Below, piece after piece: positions 21,790-33,629 of a stretch of 64,000 nucleotides of DNA (positions are counted from its first letter, which is position 1; every line of letters begins with the position of its first letter). The DNA comes from Macrotrachela quadricornifera (lineage: Eukaryota > Rotifera > Eurotatoria > Philodinida > Philodinidae): contig JAJEKB010021317.1 of NCBI GenBank assembly GCA_022393335.1, positions 218,502 through 282,501 on the forward strand. Direction: 5' to 3'. A program made the position numbers and the translations under genes. The notes below the pieces were generated by a model, which saw only the letters and a program-made list of their open reading frames with translations, ran no database searches and had not been told where the DNA came from.

Positions 21790-23478
21790 TTAACACACTC
21801 AACGCGATTCAGTTTTCTTTGAAAATTCTATCACAATATTGATTTGTATCACCACATAATGAGTCATGCTTTATCTTTAAAGGAAAAATCCCTTCCATCA
21901 CTTTCTTATTTTTTTTCATCTTATCTGTAGTATACGTAACATAAGAGAAGGAAATTTCCAAATTTTTCCTCGTTGTTCTGCTCTCTCGATCCTTTTGTTG
22001 TACGTATAGAACTATCAAAAATTTTGTAGTTATTCGCATGTCGTTCGAAGAGTCTGAAACAGAAGAAAGTACTAGCTCACTTAGTGACATGAGCTCTTTG
22101 GATGATGATTTCGTTAGGATGAATCTGGAATCAGAAAATTCTGATGAAGAAACTACTGGTCACGAAGTAGATTCGCAAGATTGGGATAAAATACAATCGG
22201 AATCTGATGCAGAATTCATGGAAGATTATGGATTCCTTCATGAGGTAACTTCTGTATCAGGAGATAATACAATTCTTCCCATCGATTGCTATCGCCTGTT
22301 CATCACGAACGAAATTATTTACCTTATGGTTCGCGAAACTAATCGATATGCAGAGCAATATTTGCAAACGCATGATATTAACAATATATACCTGGAAAGG
22401 CGCACAAATATGGAATAAAGATGTACAAGTTAGCGGGCACTAACGGGTACACATGGAATTATTTGATCTATACTGGTTAGCAAGATCCAATGGTAAGTGT
22501 TGGACATGCTGAAAGAGTCGTGATGGATTTATTGGATGGTCTCTCGGGATGTTATTGGACTATGATAACTGACAACTTTTTTAGCAGTATTTTCTTTGCA
22601 AAACGTTTGCTGGTACACGACACGTACCTTATTGAAACATTGAGAAGCAATCGTTCTGTATCAGAAAAAGAATTTCTTCAGCAAAAGCTGAAGCATGGCG
22701 GAGCGTACGGTCTTCAAAATAAAGAAGGTATAAAACTGATCGTGTGGAAAGACAAGAAAGATGTTTTGATGATATCTACAAAGCCATTGCATTCAGCAGC
22801 CATAGTAGACACTGGAAAAACAAATTTTGAAAATGAATCTATTATGAAGCCACAAATTGTAATAGATTACAACAGAGGAAGACAAGATAATGATTTATCT
22901 GATCAACTATCCGCATATTATACCTGCCTGAGGTGATCTATAAAATGGTACCGAAAGGTAGCATTTGAATTGATTTTTGGGACGGTTGTAGTGAATAGTT
23001 GTCTGGTATACAAGGAACACTATTCAATAAGTAATATGATCATCCTGAAATTTCGTGAAAGTCTTGTGAGATCTTTACTGGCTGGCATACCATTTGAAAA
23101 GCTCAACCTGGGCCCAAGGCAAAAATCAATAGGTGAAACGAAGCACAAACTTGCTGAACACAAACTCAAAGAGAAAGAAGGATCTACTCAGGACGTTCGA
23201 AGACGCTGTGCTGGTTGCTACGAGAAAATTAGGCGACAACAACAAACAAAATAAAAACCTTCTGTTCAGAATGTGATATGTTTTTTTGTCTCGATCGTTT
23301 TAACGAGAAGCATTTCGCTATGCAATAAATGATTCACAAAATAGCGAAGCAAAAGGAGAAAGCAGGTAACATGTAAGCTATTTCATAAGAAAAAGAAAAA
23401 GAAAGTTTTTTTCTACTCAGTTTTGTGACAAAATATAGTGAGACCCGCCGGTGGAACTCATCGTGGTGAATGTGTTAA
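21790..23478 (+). mobile_element. PiggyBac element, internally deleted, with intact TTAA-flanked ends
   Basis: TTAA duplications at 21790-21793 and 23475-23478 bracket the element. Inside them the terminal inverted repeats are CACACTCAACGCGAT and, in complement, CACATTCACCACGAT, matching at 12 of 15 positions. The length (1.69 kb) is short for an autonomous piggyBac, which agrees with the loss seen inside the transposase gene. Confidence 0.85.
22038..23254 (+). pseudogene. PiggyBac transposase (PGBD/DDE_Tnp_1_7 type), deleted and frameshifted
   Basis: It starts with the acidic, Ser-rich N-terminus usual in the family (MSFEESETEES at 22038). The next block, LPIDCYRLFITNEIIYLMVRETNRYA, is the conserved domain entry. 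Near 22405-22416 the protein jumps from LERRTN to GIKMYKLAGTNGYTWNYLIYTG in another frame. This removes a large part of the catalytic domain, including the region expected to hold the first Asp. Then TDNFFSSIFFAKRLL, IETLRSNR, IDYNRGRQDNDLSDQLSAYY, a TGA at 22934-22936, and KWYRKVAFELIFGTVVVNS follow. The end is the Cys-containing tail RRRCAGCYEKIRRQ. Order matches PGBD4-like transposases throughout. Not functional. Confidence 0.87.
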
Positions 23479-24798
23479 TAACTCTGTTATTTGATTCCAA
23501 ACCATTATTTGTGCGTGAAGTTAAATGTTTAACGCCTTCATACCAACCATCATGCTAATTCAGCCATTCATTTTGAAAATATTCGATAAATTTTGACTCT
23601 TTCTTGTTCCATTTTTTTTAATAAAAAGACTGGAAGCTTTCGTAAACATTCGTTCACTTTGTGCCAATTGTAATGCTTCAATATCTTCTATCAAATCTGC
23701 TTGGTCCATCTTTTGTACACTAGATTCAATCTTCTTTACCACCTTTCGCCGCATATGAGCTCAACACATGACCGCAGGTTTTTCTTCAAAATTTGCTTGA
23801 AATCCATTACAAATTGCATCTAAACCATCTGCAATCAAAATATATGGTTTAATTTCTTGCAAACCAAGCTTCTTTACACTATCTTGAAGAGTACGAAAAA
23901 CAAATATGAAATTTTTTGATTTCTCATTAGAACAAACAGCAATGCCGAATGAATGAAATTGTCGATCTAGATCAGTAGTGCTAACAATAAGAACAGGAAA
24001 TTCCTGCCACACCAGCTTGCAAGTGGCATCCGCATGACTTTTCTTCGACGTAGAAGCAATACGTAGAAGTTTTTTTTTGTTGAAACAAAAAAACGAAATT
24101 TATTTTTATCATCATCATTTTTATCGCCGTCATCTACATTGTCATCATTGTCAACATCATAAATAATTTCATAAGATACAACAAAACCTACATCATCCAG
24201 TTCTGGAAATGGATCTGCTCGATTCGTTGCACCATTGCTCAATTTCACCCACACTAATACCTGTTGAACCGAATCTTTCTGTCTTCAATGTTCTTAAGTC
24301 ATTATACAATTGACCAATACTCGGTGCAACAATTTCACAATCGTATAATGCTTGAATAATTGCTTTTGGTTTCAGTTTCAATTCATAAAATTCTTTGATA
24401 ATCACTTTCACATCATCTGGTATTCTTGTACATTTTTGTCGTATAAGACCATGAGTATGTACAGATGTGTCGCGGAATAAGACAACCTCTTCGTTATTCG
24501 AATTAAACGACAAATAGATACCAGCATCACATTGTTTTCCGCGACGTTTAACTTGATTGCATCTAAAAACTTTCTTTTTTCCGTAAGGTCTTGTATTAGT
24601 ATAATATTCACTCCATTGTCGTTCATTAATTACCGCTTGTTCAGCTTCATTAGCATTCTTAAACACTGTTTCTTCCATCCATGTATGTTGCTTCCTTTTT
24701 GTTCATTTCTTACGTTCAGCTTGAACACTGACATTCATGACTTCTTCTTCGTCAGAAACGTAAAGTGGTACTTCAATAATTACCATCGCTTTTGCCAT
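23479..24798 (-). pseudogene. Decayed MULE (Mutator-like) transposase
   Basis: Read on the minus strand from ATG 24798. The N-terminus MAKAMVIIEVPLYVSDEEE meets a TGA at 24705-24703 where TGG (Trp) would keep the frame. Then MEETVFKNANEAEQAVI and a zinc-knuckle-like CNQVKRRGKQCDAGIYL..THTHGL-type block (DTSVHTHGL) follow. The MULE core is FFVSTKK, SHADATCKLVWQEFPVLIVS, TTDLDRQFHSFGIAVCSNE and ILIADGLDAICNGF, then CWAHMRRKVVKKI and GVKHLTSRTNNGLESNNRVI. Several frameshifts separate the blocks; an Asp-rich run lies at about 24120-24170. The coding ends within a few bases of the TTAA at 23475, the right end of the piggyBac element. Confidence 0.85.
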
Positions 24799-26825
24799 TT
24801 AAAAGTCACTCAGTTACAATGATGTATATGAATTCGATTCATAAAATGAAGTATTTATATAGGGCTAAGTAACAATACGATCGAAGGAAAATATCATGAA
24901 TCTAGTTCTTTGTTAAATTAAAGCAACAATCACTGAAGATTATGTAGTTATCTAGTATACTGCAAGGTGTCGAATAGATGTGATGATATTCATAAAATAG
25001 GTCAAAAGAAACAAAGACGATAAGTAGGTCAACATATATGTGATAATCGAGAGGTGTTATAGAACAGTGAATACTGATAAAAATACAATGATTCACGGAC
25101 CAAACATATTTAATTACTGATATTTTATTTTAAATACTGATAAGTTCATTATTTCACTAATCAAATGATAAAATTACTGACCAAATCCAATAGTTATTGA
25201 TCATTCATAATAAAATACGGACCATTTAATTTGTTCCCCTTTTTTATCATTCGATGTAGAAAACATTTCTCTACTCAGATATGTAACAATATATATGATT
25301 TGTTGGAAAATTATTGAATAGCAGAGAAAATTATGTGACCACCTAGAAAATCTGTTCGAATTAAGAACAATGCGTATAAAGAAAAACATGCGTGAAGGAT
25401 ATCCATTCGTATCTATCTTGTCACCATGTGTATTAAACAGCACGGTTGATTGATTCACGTAAATCAACATTACTTGGAAAAAACCAAGTAACGTCGTTGA
25501 ATATAAATACGCAAGGTAGCTTATGCCCTACATACACAAAAATAACTTCAATACATTCCCGTATTAATTTCTATCGTAAATGTGCCTAATTATTTATATA
25601 TCGGTTTATCCACGTAACGTGACATTTTAGGCATAAGTATTTACTTCAGAATTCAAAACTAACGTTTACATTATTTTGTAGAGTAAACTCGAAATTGTAA
25701 GAAAATGTATTTTATTTTTCGAAAAATTGTTTCTGTGTTCATGAAGTGTATACACTAAGCATTAATTGCAGTTTTCTCCGTTACAATTTATTCTATCTTA
25801 TTTTGAAACCATTCATGCATCTTAATACCAAGCTCCGAATTCCCACTAAAAAATGTTGTTTAAACTATCATGTATGATCTTTCTTTTCGCAAAAGAATAA
25901 ACTTTTTTTCCTTTTCTTCCCATAAAGTTATTCTCAAGATAACACTTGATCAGCGTCCCTGTAGCAGCGTTACGAAAAGACCTTGTTTTGAATTTCAATG
26001 AGCCACTTACAGGATATCAGTAAACAACTAGTAGATAATAAGTCATTTTTGACAGTGGTTCTGATACGGTACTTTTTCCTCGACATACTGTCTCTTGAGC
26101 TGGATGAACGTAACGCTGTTACGAAAACCTCATCTTTGGCACTCTTTTTTGTTTATATAAGAGAGCAATAATTTCGATATTACAAGCGTGAGATAGCAAC
26201 TGATATATTACTGATAGAAAAGTACCTACAACCTCACAATGATAGATTTCCCTGCTTTCAGAAAAGGATCAGCGGATTTGTTGAATTCACGCTACTTGTC
26301 ATTATTTTAGAAAGATAAGATTTTATTTGACTTTATTTTTGAAATATAAACAACACATTTATTTTAATTTTATCATGTAAAGATTAAATTGGTACCCATA
26401 TTTCGTATCGTTATTCTCTTATTTGTGGATTAATGTTTTCATTTTATGTGTAGCTATAGCATTTAAACTATTCGTTGATAGACATAAACAAGACAGCTTC
26501 TTCTCGATTTATTATTCAGTTTTCTTTGTAAAAGTAACCTATTTCACGAGTCGTTTTTTTTGCACAAACGTCTTATGAAACAGAAAAAAAACGACTTTTT
26601 ACGGCTGTGTGCACAGAATTAATGATCAATATTGTGTGAGCAGCGTGCAATACACGGTATAAAAATTATACATTCTTCTGACGAACAGTATTATAGGCAT
26701 ATGCATATCTATCGACACCACCAATAATAGTCTGTCTCGCCCTCATCTATAGTTTCCCCTTGGATTCTATTTTGAGAACTATTGCTGAATAAATGTCTAC
26801 TGGACTCTTATCTACAAGAAAGAGA
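24799..26825. other. AT-rich intergenic stretch
   Basis: No gene or ordered repeat recognised. MULE terminal repeats, if present, were not identified by eye. Confidence 0.4.
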
Positions 26826-27297
26826 AAAAGGTTTCGCGCATGAGAATCTTTTTAAATAGTTGATCAGCGAATACCACCCCATTGGATCCTATTGTCACAT
26901 ACAGTTTTTACATTACACCACTGAATCAATGAGATTTTTTCCACATAAAAGGGTAACTCGATGAGCTCCTGCTAATAGAACTGTTTTGACGATGATAACA
27001 ATCGTTTAGGTACTGGGTGATTCCACTGTATATCTGGCACTTTTTATATGACTTCTTCAAAATCGAATTTGAGTATGACAGTTGTGTGGAGCATGGATAA
27101 TAACCTCACATCGGTAATAAAACCATCGTCAAAACAGTTCCATTAGCAGGAGCTCATCGAGTTAAACTTTGTGTGGAAAAAATCTCATTGATTCAGTGGT
27201 GTAATGTAAAAACTGTATATGACAATAGGATCCTATAGGGGTGGTATTCGCCGATCAACTATTTAAAAAGATTCTCATGCGCGAAACCTTATTTTTT
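26826..27297. repeat. Foldback element, arms about 172 bp
   Basis: The left arm (26826-26997) starting AAAAAGGTTTCGCGCATGAG pairs with the right arm (27124-27297), with few mismatches, around a spacer of about 126 bp. The good arm match suggests recent origin or arm homogenisation. Confidence 0.85.
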
Positions 27298-27624
27298 AGG
27301 TCAAAAAACTGAGTTTTGTTCTCTTCCAACGATACCCAAGATGTTCCTTATTCTTTGACTAATATAGAGGAAAACCTGACATTGGTGTTCAGCATATGTT
27401 ATTCTATCGATCTGTAAAGACCATAAATGACAAAAAGACCAAAAGTGTTTTTCGAATACCTGGGGATGCCTCAGATACAAAAAATTGACTTTTTGCGAAG
27501 TACAAAATAAAATTGTGAAAAACGATCCCAGTCGATTAGGCTATTAAAACTGATATCAGTTTTTGTCTCATATTGAGTCATACACTAGTTTTGATGGATA
27601 TATCGTTTTTACGCATATTGAGTG
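27298..27624. other. Spacer between foldback and minisatellite
   Basis: Nothing recognised. Confidence 0.4.
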
Positions 27625-27855
27625 TACTACCCCCAGGTAAGGCTGAAAAAGTTTTATGGATCACTTCCGGTAGAACCAACAAGTTCCAGATAGCATCCGC
27701 AGGTGGAACTGAAAAAGTTCCAACTAAAATGCCAGTTAGGCCTGATAACTTATAGGTAGCATCCCTAGGGAGTGCCCAACAGGTTCTAAGTAGCATTCTT
27801 AGGTAGGGCATAAAATGTTCTAAGTAACGTCCCTAGGTGTGGCTCAAAAAGTTCT
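27625..27855. repeat. Minisatellite, unit 34 bp
   Basis: About six degenerate units of the form GTTCTAAGTAGCATCCCTAG followed by GTAGGGCTCAAAAA. Its complement resembles the unit of the array at 63240-63490. The open frames on both strands here are repeat artefacts. Confidence 0.78.
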
Positions 27856-29649
27856 GGACTCTGCTCTTTTACCCAAAGAGACAGATGAACCAGATATCAA
27901 CAGCTTTTCTCTGAGAAATCCTCCTCGAAAGATCACTATAAGAGTTGAAGAATTTCATAAATAATCTCTAACTATGATCACTAGAATAATCCGAATTACC
28001 CTGACGGATTCTAATTTATTATAATGCTTCCATTTCTTTTTTATAATATTTATAGGACGACCGAAGAAACCGATAAAAAATGTATTGTATAATTCGCATG
28101 TTGACTGTTAGTTCTTTTCATGCTTAATAAAATAATAAGGTTAAGAACTTTAATGGAATTAGATGTCGGCATTCTAGATGATATAGCGGTGTTTGAGCTC
28201 ATAGATATGAGATGCCAAATCTTGTGGTCTCAATTCGGGTAAACTCTTTTCCCACAGTTTGCTAGCGGACCATTGGAAAATTGCCGTATGAGGTGTTTCT
28301 TGGATTTTCGATGTTGGAATTATTTGGACCAAAAACTGGCATATTTTTCTTTGAGACATATGATCGATGAGTGTAAGTATTTTTATAAACAACAAATGGA
28401 ATTGTATTCTGATTCATCATATTTCTAATGGAACACATTTAATAGTCAATATATTATGTTTCTTCGGGAAACATTCACAGAAGAACCATCTCGTGTCCTA
28501 ACATTTCTTCTTTGTTCATGACGTTAATACACAAAACTTATAATTTGTAGTGAAGGTCATATTACACAGTACATACTTCTATCTTTACAAATGGTTAAAT
28601 CTCGAGAGAGCATCAAGACTCTGAAGTTAGTTCCTTCCATAAATAATCATGATTAATTCCTACAATCTGGTTCATGCTTCATATTAATGGTTTTTCCGTT
28701 AAAATTTTTTATTAAGCTGTGTCATACAGTGGCTATGCGTATGAACTTTCCACCTTATCTCTCTATTCCTTGCATATGATGCAGCTTAGAAAAGTTTAAC
28801 AAATGATAAAAGAAAACTGAGGCGTTAGAGACACAATTCTCGATTTTCAAATATGAATGCATATTTCAAATACAGGTATTAATCTAATCGAGTAAATCCT
28901 GAACTTCAGTTATTCGGCTTGCTTTTTAGACACTTTTCACAATTTTCCATCGGCAAGCGGATTTAGTCTTCATCATACATTCTTAATTTCAGATATATCT
29001 CACAACTTTTCGAGTGAAAACTGTTAACTTTCTTATACGTGCCACTACGAGCAGCATCCGTATAAAAAAATCCATGAAATCACCTCCAAATAGGCTGTCA
29101 GCTTCCCTACAGGGCGCCACTCCCCGCTCGACGTTAACCTGCTCTTTCATTCTTGTGTAATCTCTATAGCAACCAACCTATATCTGAATTCCTATGAGAG
29201 AGATCATCCTGTTACTGAGTATTTCTATACATTAACTTCTTTAATCCTGTCACAATCTACAAACAATCTAGATCAATGAGAGATCGTTATAAAAAACATC
29301 TTATTAGCTAAATTCCGAGCACGAAAAAGATCTGATTCATCGAAAGCCTCATGTCGAAAACCTATGATTGACTGATTTCCCTGTGTGAAATATCATTTTT
29401 TTGTCCTTTGATATTTTTTTGTCCCCGTAACAAGACTGCAAATCTATTTTATTTCATATGACCCTCTCTTCAGTCGAGGGAACAAGAAAAAAAAATGCTT
29501 TGCTGAAGTTTTTCTTGTCCGTATATATATAAACAACCAGGTATCTATAATTTCATAGGTTCTTGATAAAAGCAAGAGGAGAGATTCAATAAAAATTGAT
29601 ATGCATCTTTTTGTTTCAATATGGATATACTATGATTAACTGATTCATT
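27856..29649. other. Intergenic stretch
   Basis: No recognisable gene. A slightly less AT-rich patch lies around 29080-29140. Confidence 0.4.
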
Positions 29650-30365
29650 TGCTATGAGAGCACGGTGAACATTTCATGTTGATTTGGGCTTTATTAGGAA
29701 ACATAGGCAGTTTCACATGACATTTTGAGCAATGGTAGGGCCACATAGTCACTCCTATAAGTTTCACTTTGATCGGTCGAACCTTTTCCGTACTTTGGTA
29801 CTCAGTTATATACGTCCTATTGGACCTTCTATAGATGAAACAATCATTCATTTTAGACAGAATATACATATGCTTTCACAGTTGGTTTATATACCATTCG
29901 ATAGAGAATTCAATTCTGAACAAAAAATTCCTAATACTCTTAATATGTGGTCATGTAAAAGACTTTGCTGAAACCCTGTGTATCTTCGATTTCCACTATT
30001 TCTCGTAGAACCAGAATCATTCTTTTGGGATCAATACAGATCATCACTAGCTAGAAAAATGTCGGAATCAGTGGGTACAAAACCATTGTATTGTGCGTAT
30101 TGTGTGAGAAATACTCGTCAATATAGATTGCGAGTTGTAAAAGGCCACAGATACTAATATTCGTTTCAAGATATAAGAGACCTTACTCTAAATTGAATAA
30201 CTTTTGATAGGAACAAGATAGAGAGCTGCGGTTTTCACTATTCGAAAGAGAAATAGTGGGGCTTCAAATCTATGCTAAAACTTCCTTAGTTTATAACTGA
30301 TCAATTAGATAAATTCTTTGAGAACATTTTTTTAGCATTATTCTAAAGGCATTTTCTGTTCACCT

Positions 30366-30890
30366 TTTAGTTTTAACATGATTAGTTGATAGAGAAAATT
30401 TTTTCTTTTTCGATCTATGTAAGGTTGAGATCTCTACCTTCTTCCTTTCAAAAGTTACAGGGGTTTCGTGAAGACTCTGGATTTTGGCCATTTTAGCCTA
30501 AATGACTGTGAAAAGAGTCAAAACAGAGATAATTCACCACATTGAGTGTAGTAATGATATTTGTTTTCAGTTTCAAAGCATTACGCCATCTCTATATTGA
30601 GATCCCTAAATTTTGGTCTTATAAAGCGATCTTTAGCAGTGTACTAAATTCTCAATATAGAGATGGCGTATTGCTTTCAAACTGAAAACAAACATCATTA
30701 CTACACTCAACGTGGTGATTTATCCCTGTTTAGACCCTTTCCAAAGTCATTTAGGCTAAAATGGCCAAAATTCAGAGTCTCCACGAAACTCTTATAACTT
30801 TTGAAAGGAAGAAGCTAGAGATCTCAACCTTGCGTAGATCGAAAGAGAAAAATTGTCTCTATCAACTATAGTCCAAACAATTAAAAGTCC
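30366..30890. repeat. Nested foldback inside the long-armed element, arms about 240 bp
   Basis: The left arm (30366-30607) and right arm (30645-30890) are close complements with a loop of about 37 bp. Landmarks are TTAGCCTAAATGACT with its mirror AGTCATTTAGGCTAA, and ATCTCTATATTGAGA bordering the loop. Confidence 0.82.
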
Positions 30891-31360
30891 TACTTAGAAT
30901 TTGATTTTATGATGATATATTTTCTTGTTCTTTATATACTATAGGCTGATATAGATTGGTCATTTACCTATCATTATAATTCTCTAGTAGTCCTCTATCT
31001 ATAGTATGTATCTTAGACTTTTATCTCTTTCTATTTGCACACACTCGCTGTATAATTTCAAGTATATCGAATTTTCACATGCTTTTACAAGTTTAATTTT
31101 CATTTGTACACTAAACCTTATTTAACAGATTTTAAATATGGAATCTATACACAAGACTATATACTAACATATCCATGCATAACTTTTTATATTATGCTTT
31201 CTTTCTTCTTTTATGACATATAGAGTATTTTAGGTTACTTCTGTATTTCGAGGACGCCCTCAGTTTCAACCTCAAGCTCATTGTCACATTCAATTAATAT
31301 CATGATATGTAACAATTAGTATGAGGGTATCTTCGTACTGTACAAATACCTACTGTAATA

Positions 31361-31474
31361 ATGGAGAATCCTGATACTATCAATGATCAGGTGAATGAAC
31401 TTGATAGTTTTATGGGTGAAATGGAAGATGAATACAAAGAAGAAGAGAAAATGGAGAAGGAGCACAGCTCATAA
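31361..31474 (+). CDS. Tiny acidic open frame (37 aa), doubtful
   Basis: ATG to TAA, encoding an Asp/Glu/Met-rich peptide (VNELDSFMGEMEDEYKEEEK in the middle). It has no homologue I recognise. It lies between the arms of the 2.5 kb element, could be a captured exon end, and may well be chance. Confidence 0.15.
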   Translation: MENPDTINDQVNELDSFMGEMEDEYKEEEKMEKEHSS

Positions 31475-32487
31475 CACAACAAGATCCACACTCCTTTGTA
31501 GATACATAATTAGCTTTTATTAATTGCTTCTATGTGAATTGTATCATCTGGTGTATGTAGCATAAATTGAACTTTGGCAGTGCATGTACTATCTTTCTTT
31601 TTTCTGTTTCGTTCTTTTACTGGGCTTGTTTTATATTAGACTGGTTCATATTATTAGGTACTCCTAGGCATGTTGTATGCTCCTATGTGATAGCACATTA
31701 CAACTCCTTCCTATAGTATTCAAATAAAACTTTACGCATAATACAATGGGTTTATACCCACTTATTCCGACATTTTTCTAGCTAGTGATGATCTGTATTG
31801 ATCCAGAAAAAATGATTCTGGTTCTACGAGAGATAATGGAAATCGAAGATACACAGGGTTTCAGCAAAGTCTTTTACATGACCACATATTAAGAGTATTA
31901 GGAATTTTTTGTTCAGAATTGAATTCTCTATCGAATGGTATAAAATCAACTGTGAAAGTATGTGTATATTCTGTCTAAAATGAATGATTGTTTCATCTAT
32001 AGAAGGTCCAATAGGACGTATATAACTGAGTGCCAAAGTACGGAAAAGGTTTGACGGATCAAAGTGAAACTTATAGGAGTGACTAGTGACTATGTGGCCC
32101 TACAATTGCTGAAAATGTCATGTGAAACTGCCTACGTTTTCTAATAAGGCCCAAATCAACATAAAACGTTCATCGTTCTTTATGTCTGATTTCTATCGTG
32201 TTATTTTGTATCCATTCGAGCAAACTTCAGAAATATTGGTTGAGCAACATTTTGCTGCGACCTATCACAATTGATTTGCTATAACTCTGAGAATGTGATA
32301 AAATGAATGTCGGTTACTTGATTGAGTAACACAATGTTATAATAATTCATAATTTGGTAAGGTCGTAACATAGTAGTATGATTAAAAGTCGCAATTTTTT
32401 TATCATTCAATATCATGTTCTATGATTATTGTAGAGTGTTTTGTTCTCAAATTTAATTTAAATATTTGCAACAAATATAATTAAATA

Positions 32488-33348
32488 ATGAAATTCATTT
32501 TTTATCAATTCTTTTTATTCTTATTTATTCTCATAAATTTATTTCAATGCCAAAATAACGGAAACATAATTAACAGTAATCAAAATATTTATCAACAATT
32601 ATACAATGCTACGCAACGAGCGGCATCATCAGTAGCTCCTCCAGTTTGTTTTCAAATTTTATTTAATGTAAGTGGTATACAATCTCAATTTATATCATCA
32701 AACGGTTTAACTGGTCGTGTTTTACCAGCTGGAACATTCACAACACGAATTTTAGCTCTCGAATATTTATATGCGATTCTTTGTCCAATACCAAATTTTC
32801 CAGCACCAGACAATGCTATTGAAACAGCCGAAGCAAAATATATAACTTATCATCCAGAATATTTCATTACACAATTTGAACTCATACTTAATTTAACTCG
32901 TAATAAACGACTAAGTTTTCTTGCAAGGACAGCTTTTGATCAAGACTATAAATTATGTGGTTATGATGCTCAAGTACGAAATCCTGGCTTGACGCTTGAT
33001 ACATATACAAATGAAGAGCATCAAGCGAGCATACGTGCCTTATGTAATGTTGCACAAATATATTGTAATGGAACATTACAACAATATGAAAGTGTTAATC
33101 AATGTTTACAATATTTAACAACAAATGTAACTTATGGTTCATACGATAGAGGTGATCAGGGAAGTGCTGTTTGTCGTCTTCTTCATATAAGAATGGTTCC
33201 CATTTCACCATCTATACATTGTCCACACATTGGTCCAACTGGAGGAGGTGCATGTACTAATAAAACAATTGACTTCTATTATGATCAACCAGATTTTCTT
33301 GCTTGTGCTTATAAATATAGCCAGAATCTTTTTTCAGGAGGAGATTGA
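32488..33348 (+). CDS. Secreted Cys-rich protein with an HCPHIGPTGGG motif
   Basis: An intact 286-residue frame from ATG 32488. A strong signal peptide spans residues 1-22 (hydrophobic FYQFFLFLFILINLF, then QCQ), with no later membrane segment. Several N-x-S/T sites (NATQ, NVSG, NLTR, NGTL, NVTY, NKTI) and about a dozen Cys fit an extracellular glycoprotein. The region around 228-254 is distinctive: SAVCRLLHIRMVPISP followed by HCPHIGPTGGGAC. I associate this motif with uncharacterised secreted proteins of fungi and other microbes, but this is recollection and not a search. No catalytic motif is identified and the function is unknown. The gene has no intron, unlike most neighbours, which is compatible with acquisition from outside animals. 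Codon use is AT-rich but less extreme than the F-box gene at 19154. Confidence 0.82.
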   Translation: MKFIFYQFFLFLFILINLFQCQNNGNIINSNQNIYQQLYNATQRAASSVAPPVCFQILFNVSGIQSQFISSNGLTGRVLPAGTFTTRILALEYLYAILCPIPNFPAPDNAIETAEAKYITYHPEYFITQFELILNLTRNKRLSFLARTAFDQDYKLCGYDAQVRNPGLTLDTYTNEEHQASIRALCNVAQIYCNGTLQQYESVNQCLQYLTTNVTYGSYDRGDQGSAVCRLLHIRMVPISPSIHCPHIGPTGGGACTNKTIDFYYDQPDFLACAYKYSQNLFSGGD

Positions 33349-33629
33349 TGATTTTAGAGGTGAGGGAAGGATGCAAAGGTACTTCCCGTCACCTATGCTC
33401 CATCTCTCTCTCTCTATCTGTTCCATGGACAATTACTCATCTTTGTGCTTCTTTGTTTTCCCTCTTCTTTGTCACGCTCTTTTACTTTGTATTTCGTTAT
33501 TCGTTTCTCTTTAGTTATTTTTTTTCATCATTAAAATACACTTATCTTCCTCCACTCAACTCATGTCATCTGTTAACTACTAAACTTTTTGGCTGCCACC
33601 TTCAGTCAACAACTTATTCAGCTAGTCAT

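Larger units (their letters stand above)
29650..32185. mobile_element. 2.5 kb element with long terminal inverted repeats (about 440 bp)
   Basis: The left arm (about 29650-30103) and right arm (about 31735-32185) are complements over about 440 bp. Shared landmarks are GAACATTTCATGTTGATTTG with its mirror at the right end, and TAGCTAGAAAAATGTCGGAA-type sequence at the inner ends. Long arms of this kind are typical of MULEs and foldback elements. No transposase is visible between them, so it is non-autonomous. Target duplications could not be fixed because both arm ends fade gradually. It carries a nested hairpin (30366-30890). Confidence 0.78.

Noticed and set aside
22038..23254. Domesticated piggyBac (PGBD) host gene
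   Set aside because: Internal deletion with frame change, an in-frame TGA and intact transposon ends show a decaying element and not a host gene.
29663..32175. Telomeric or centromeric repeat block
   Set aside because: The structure is a single pair of inverted arms with a nested hairpin, without tandem telomere-like repeats.
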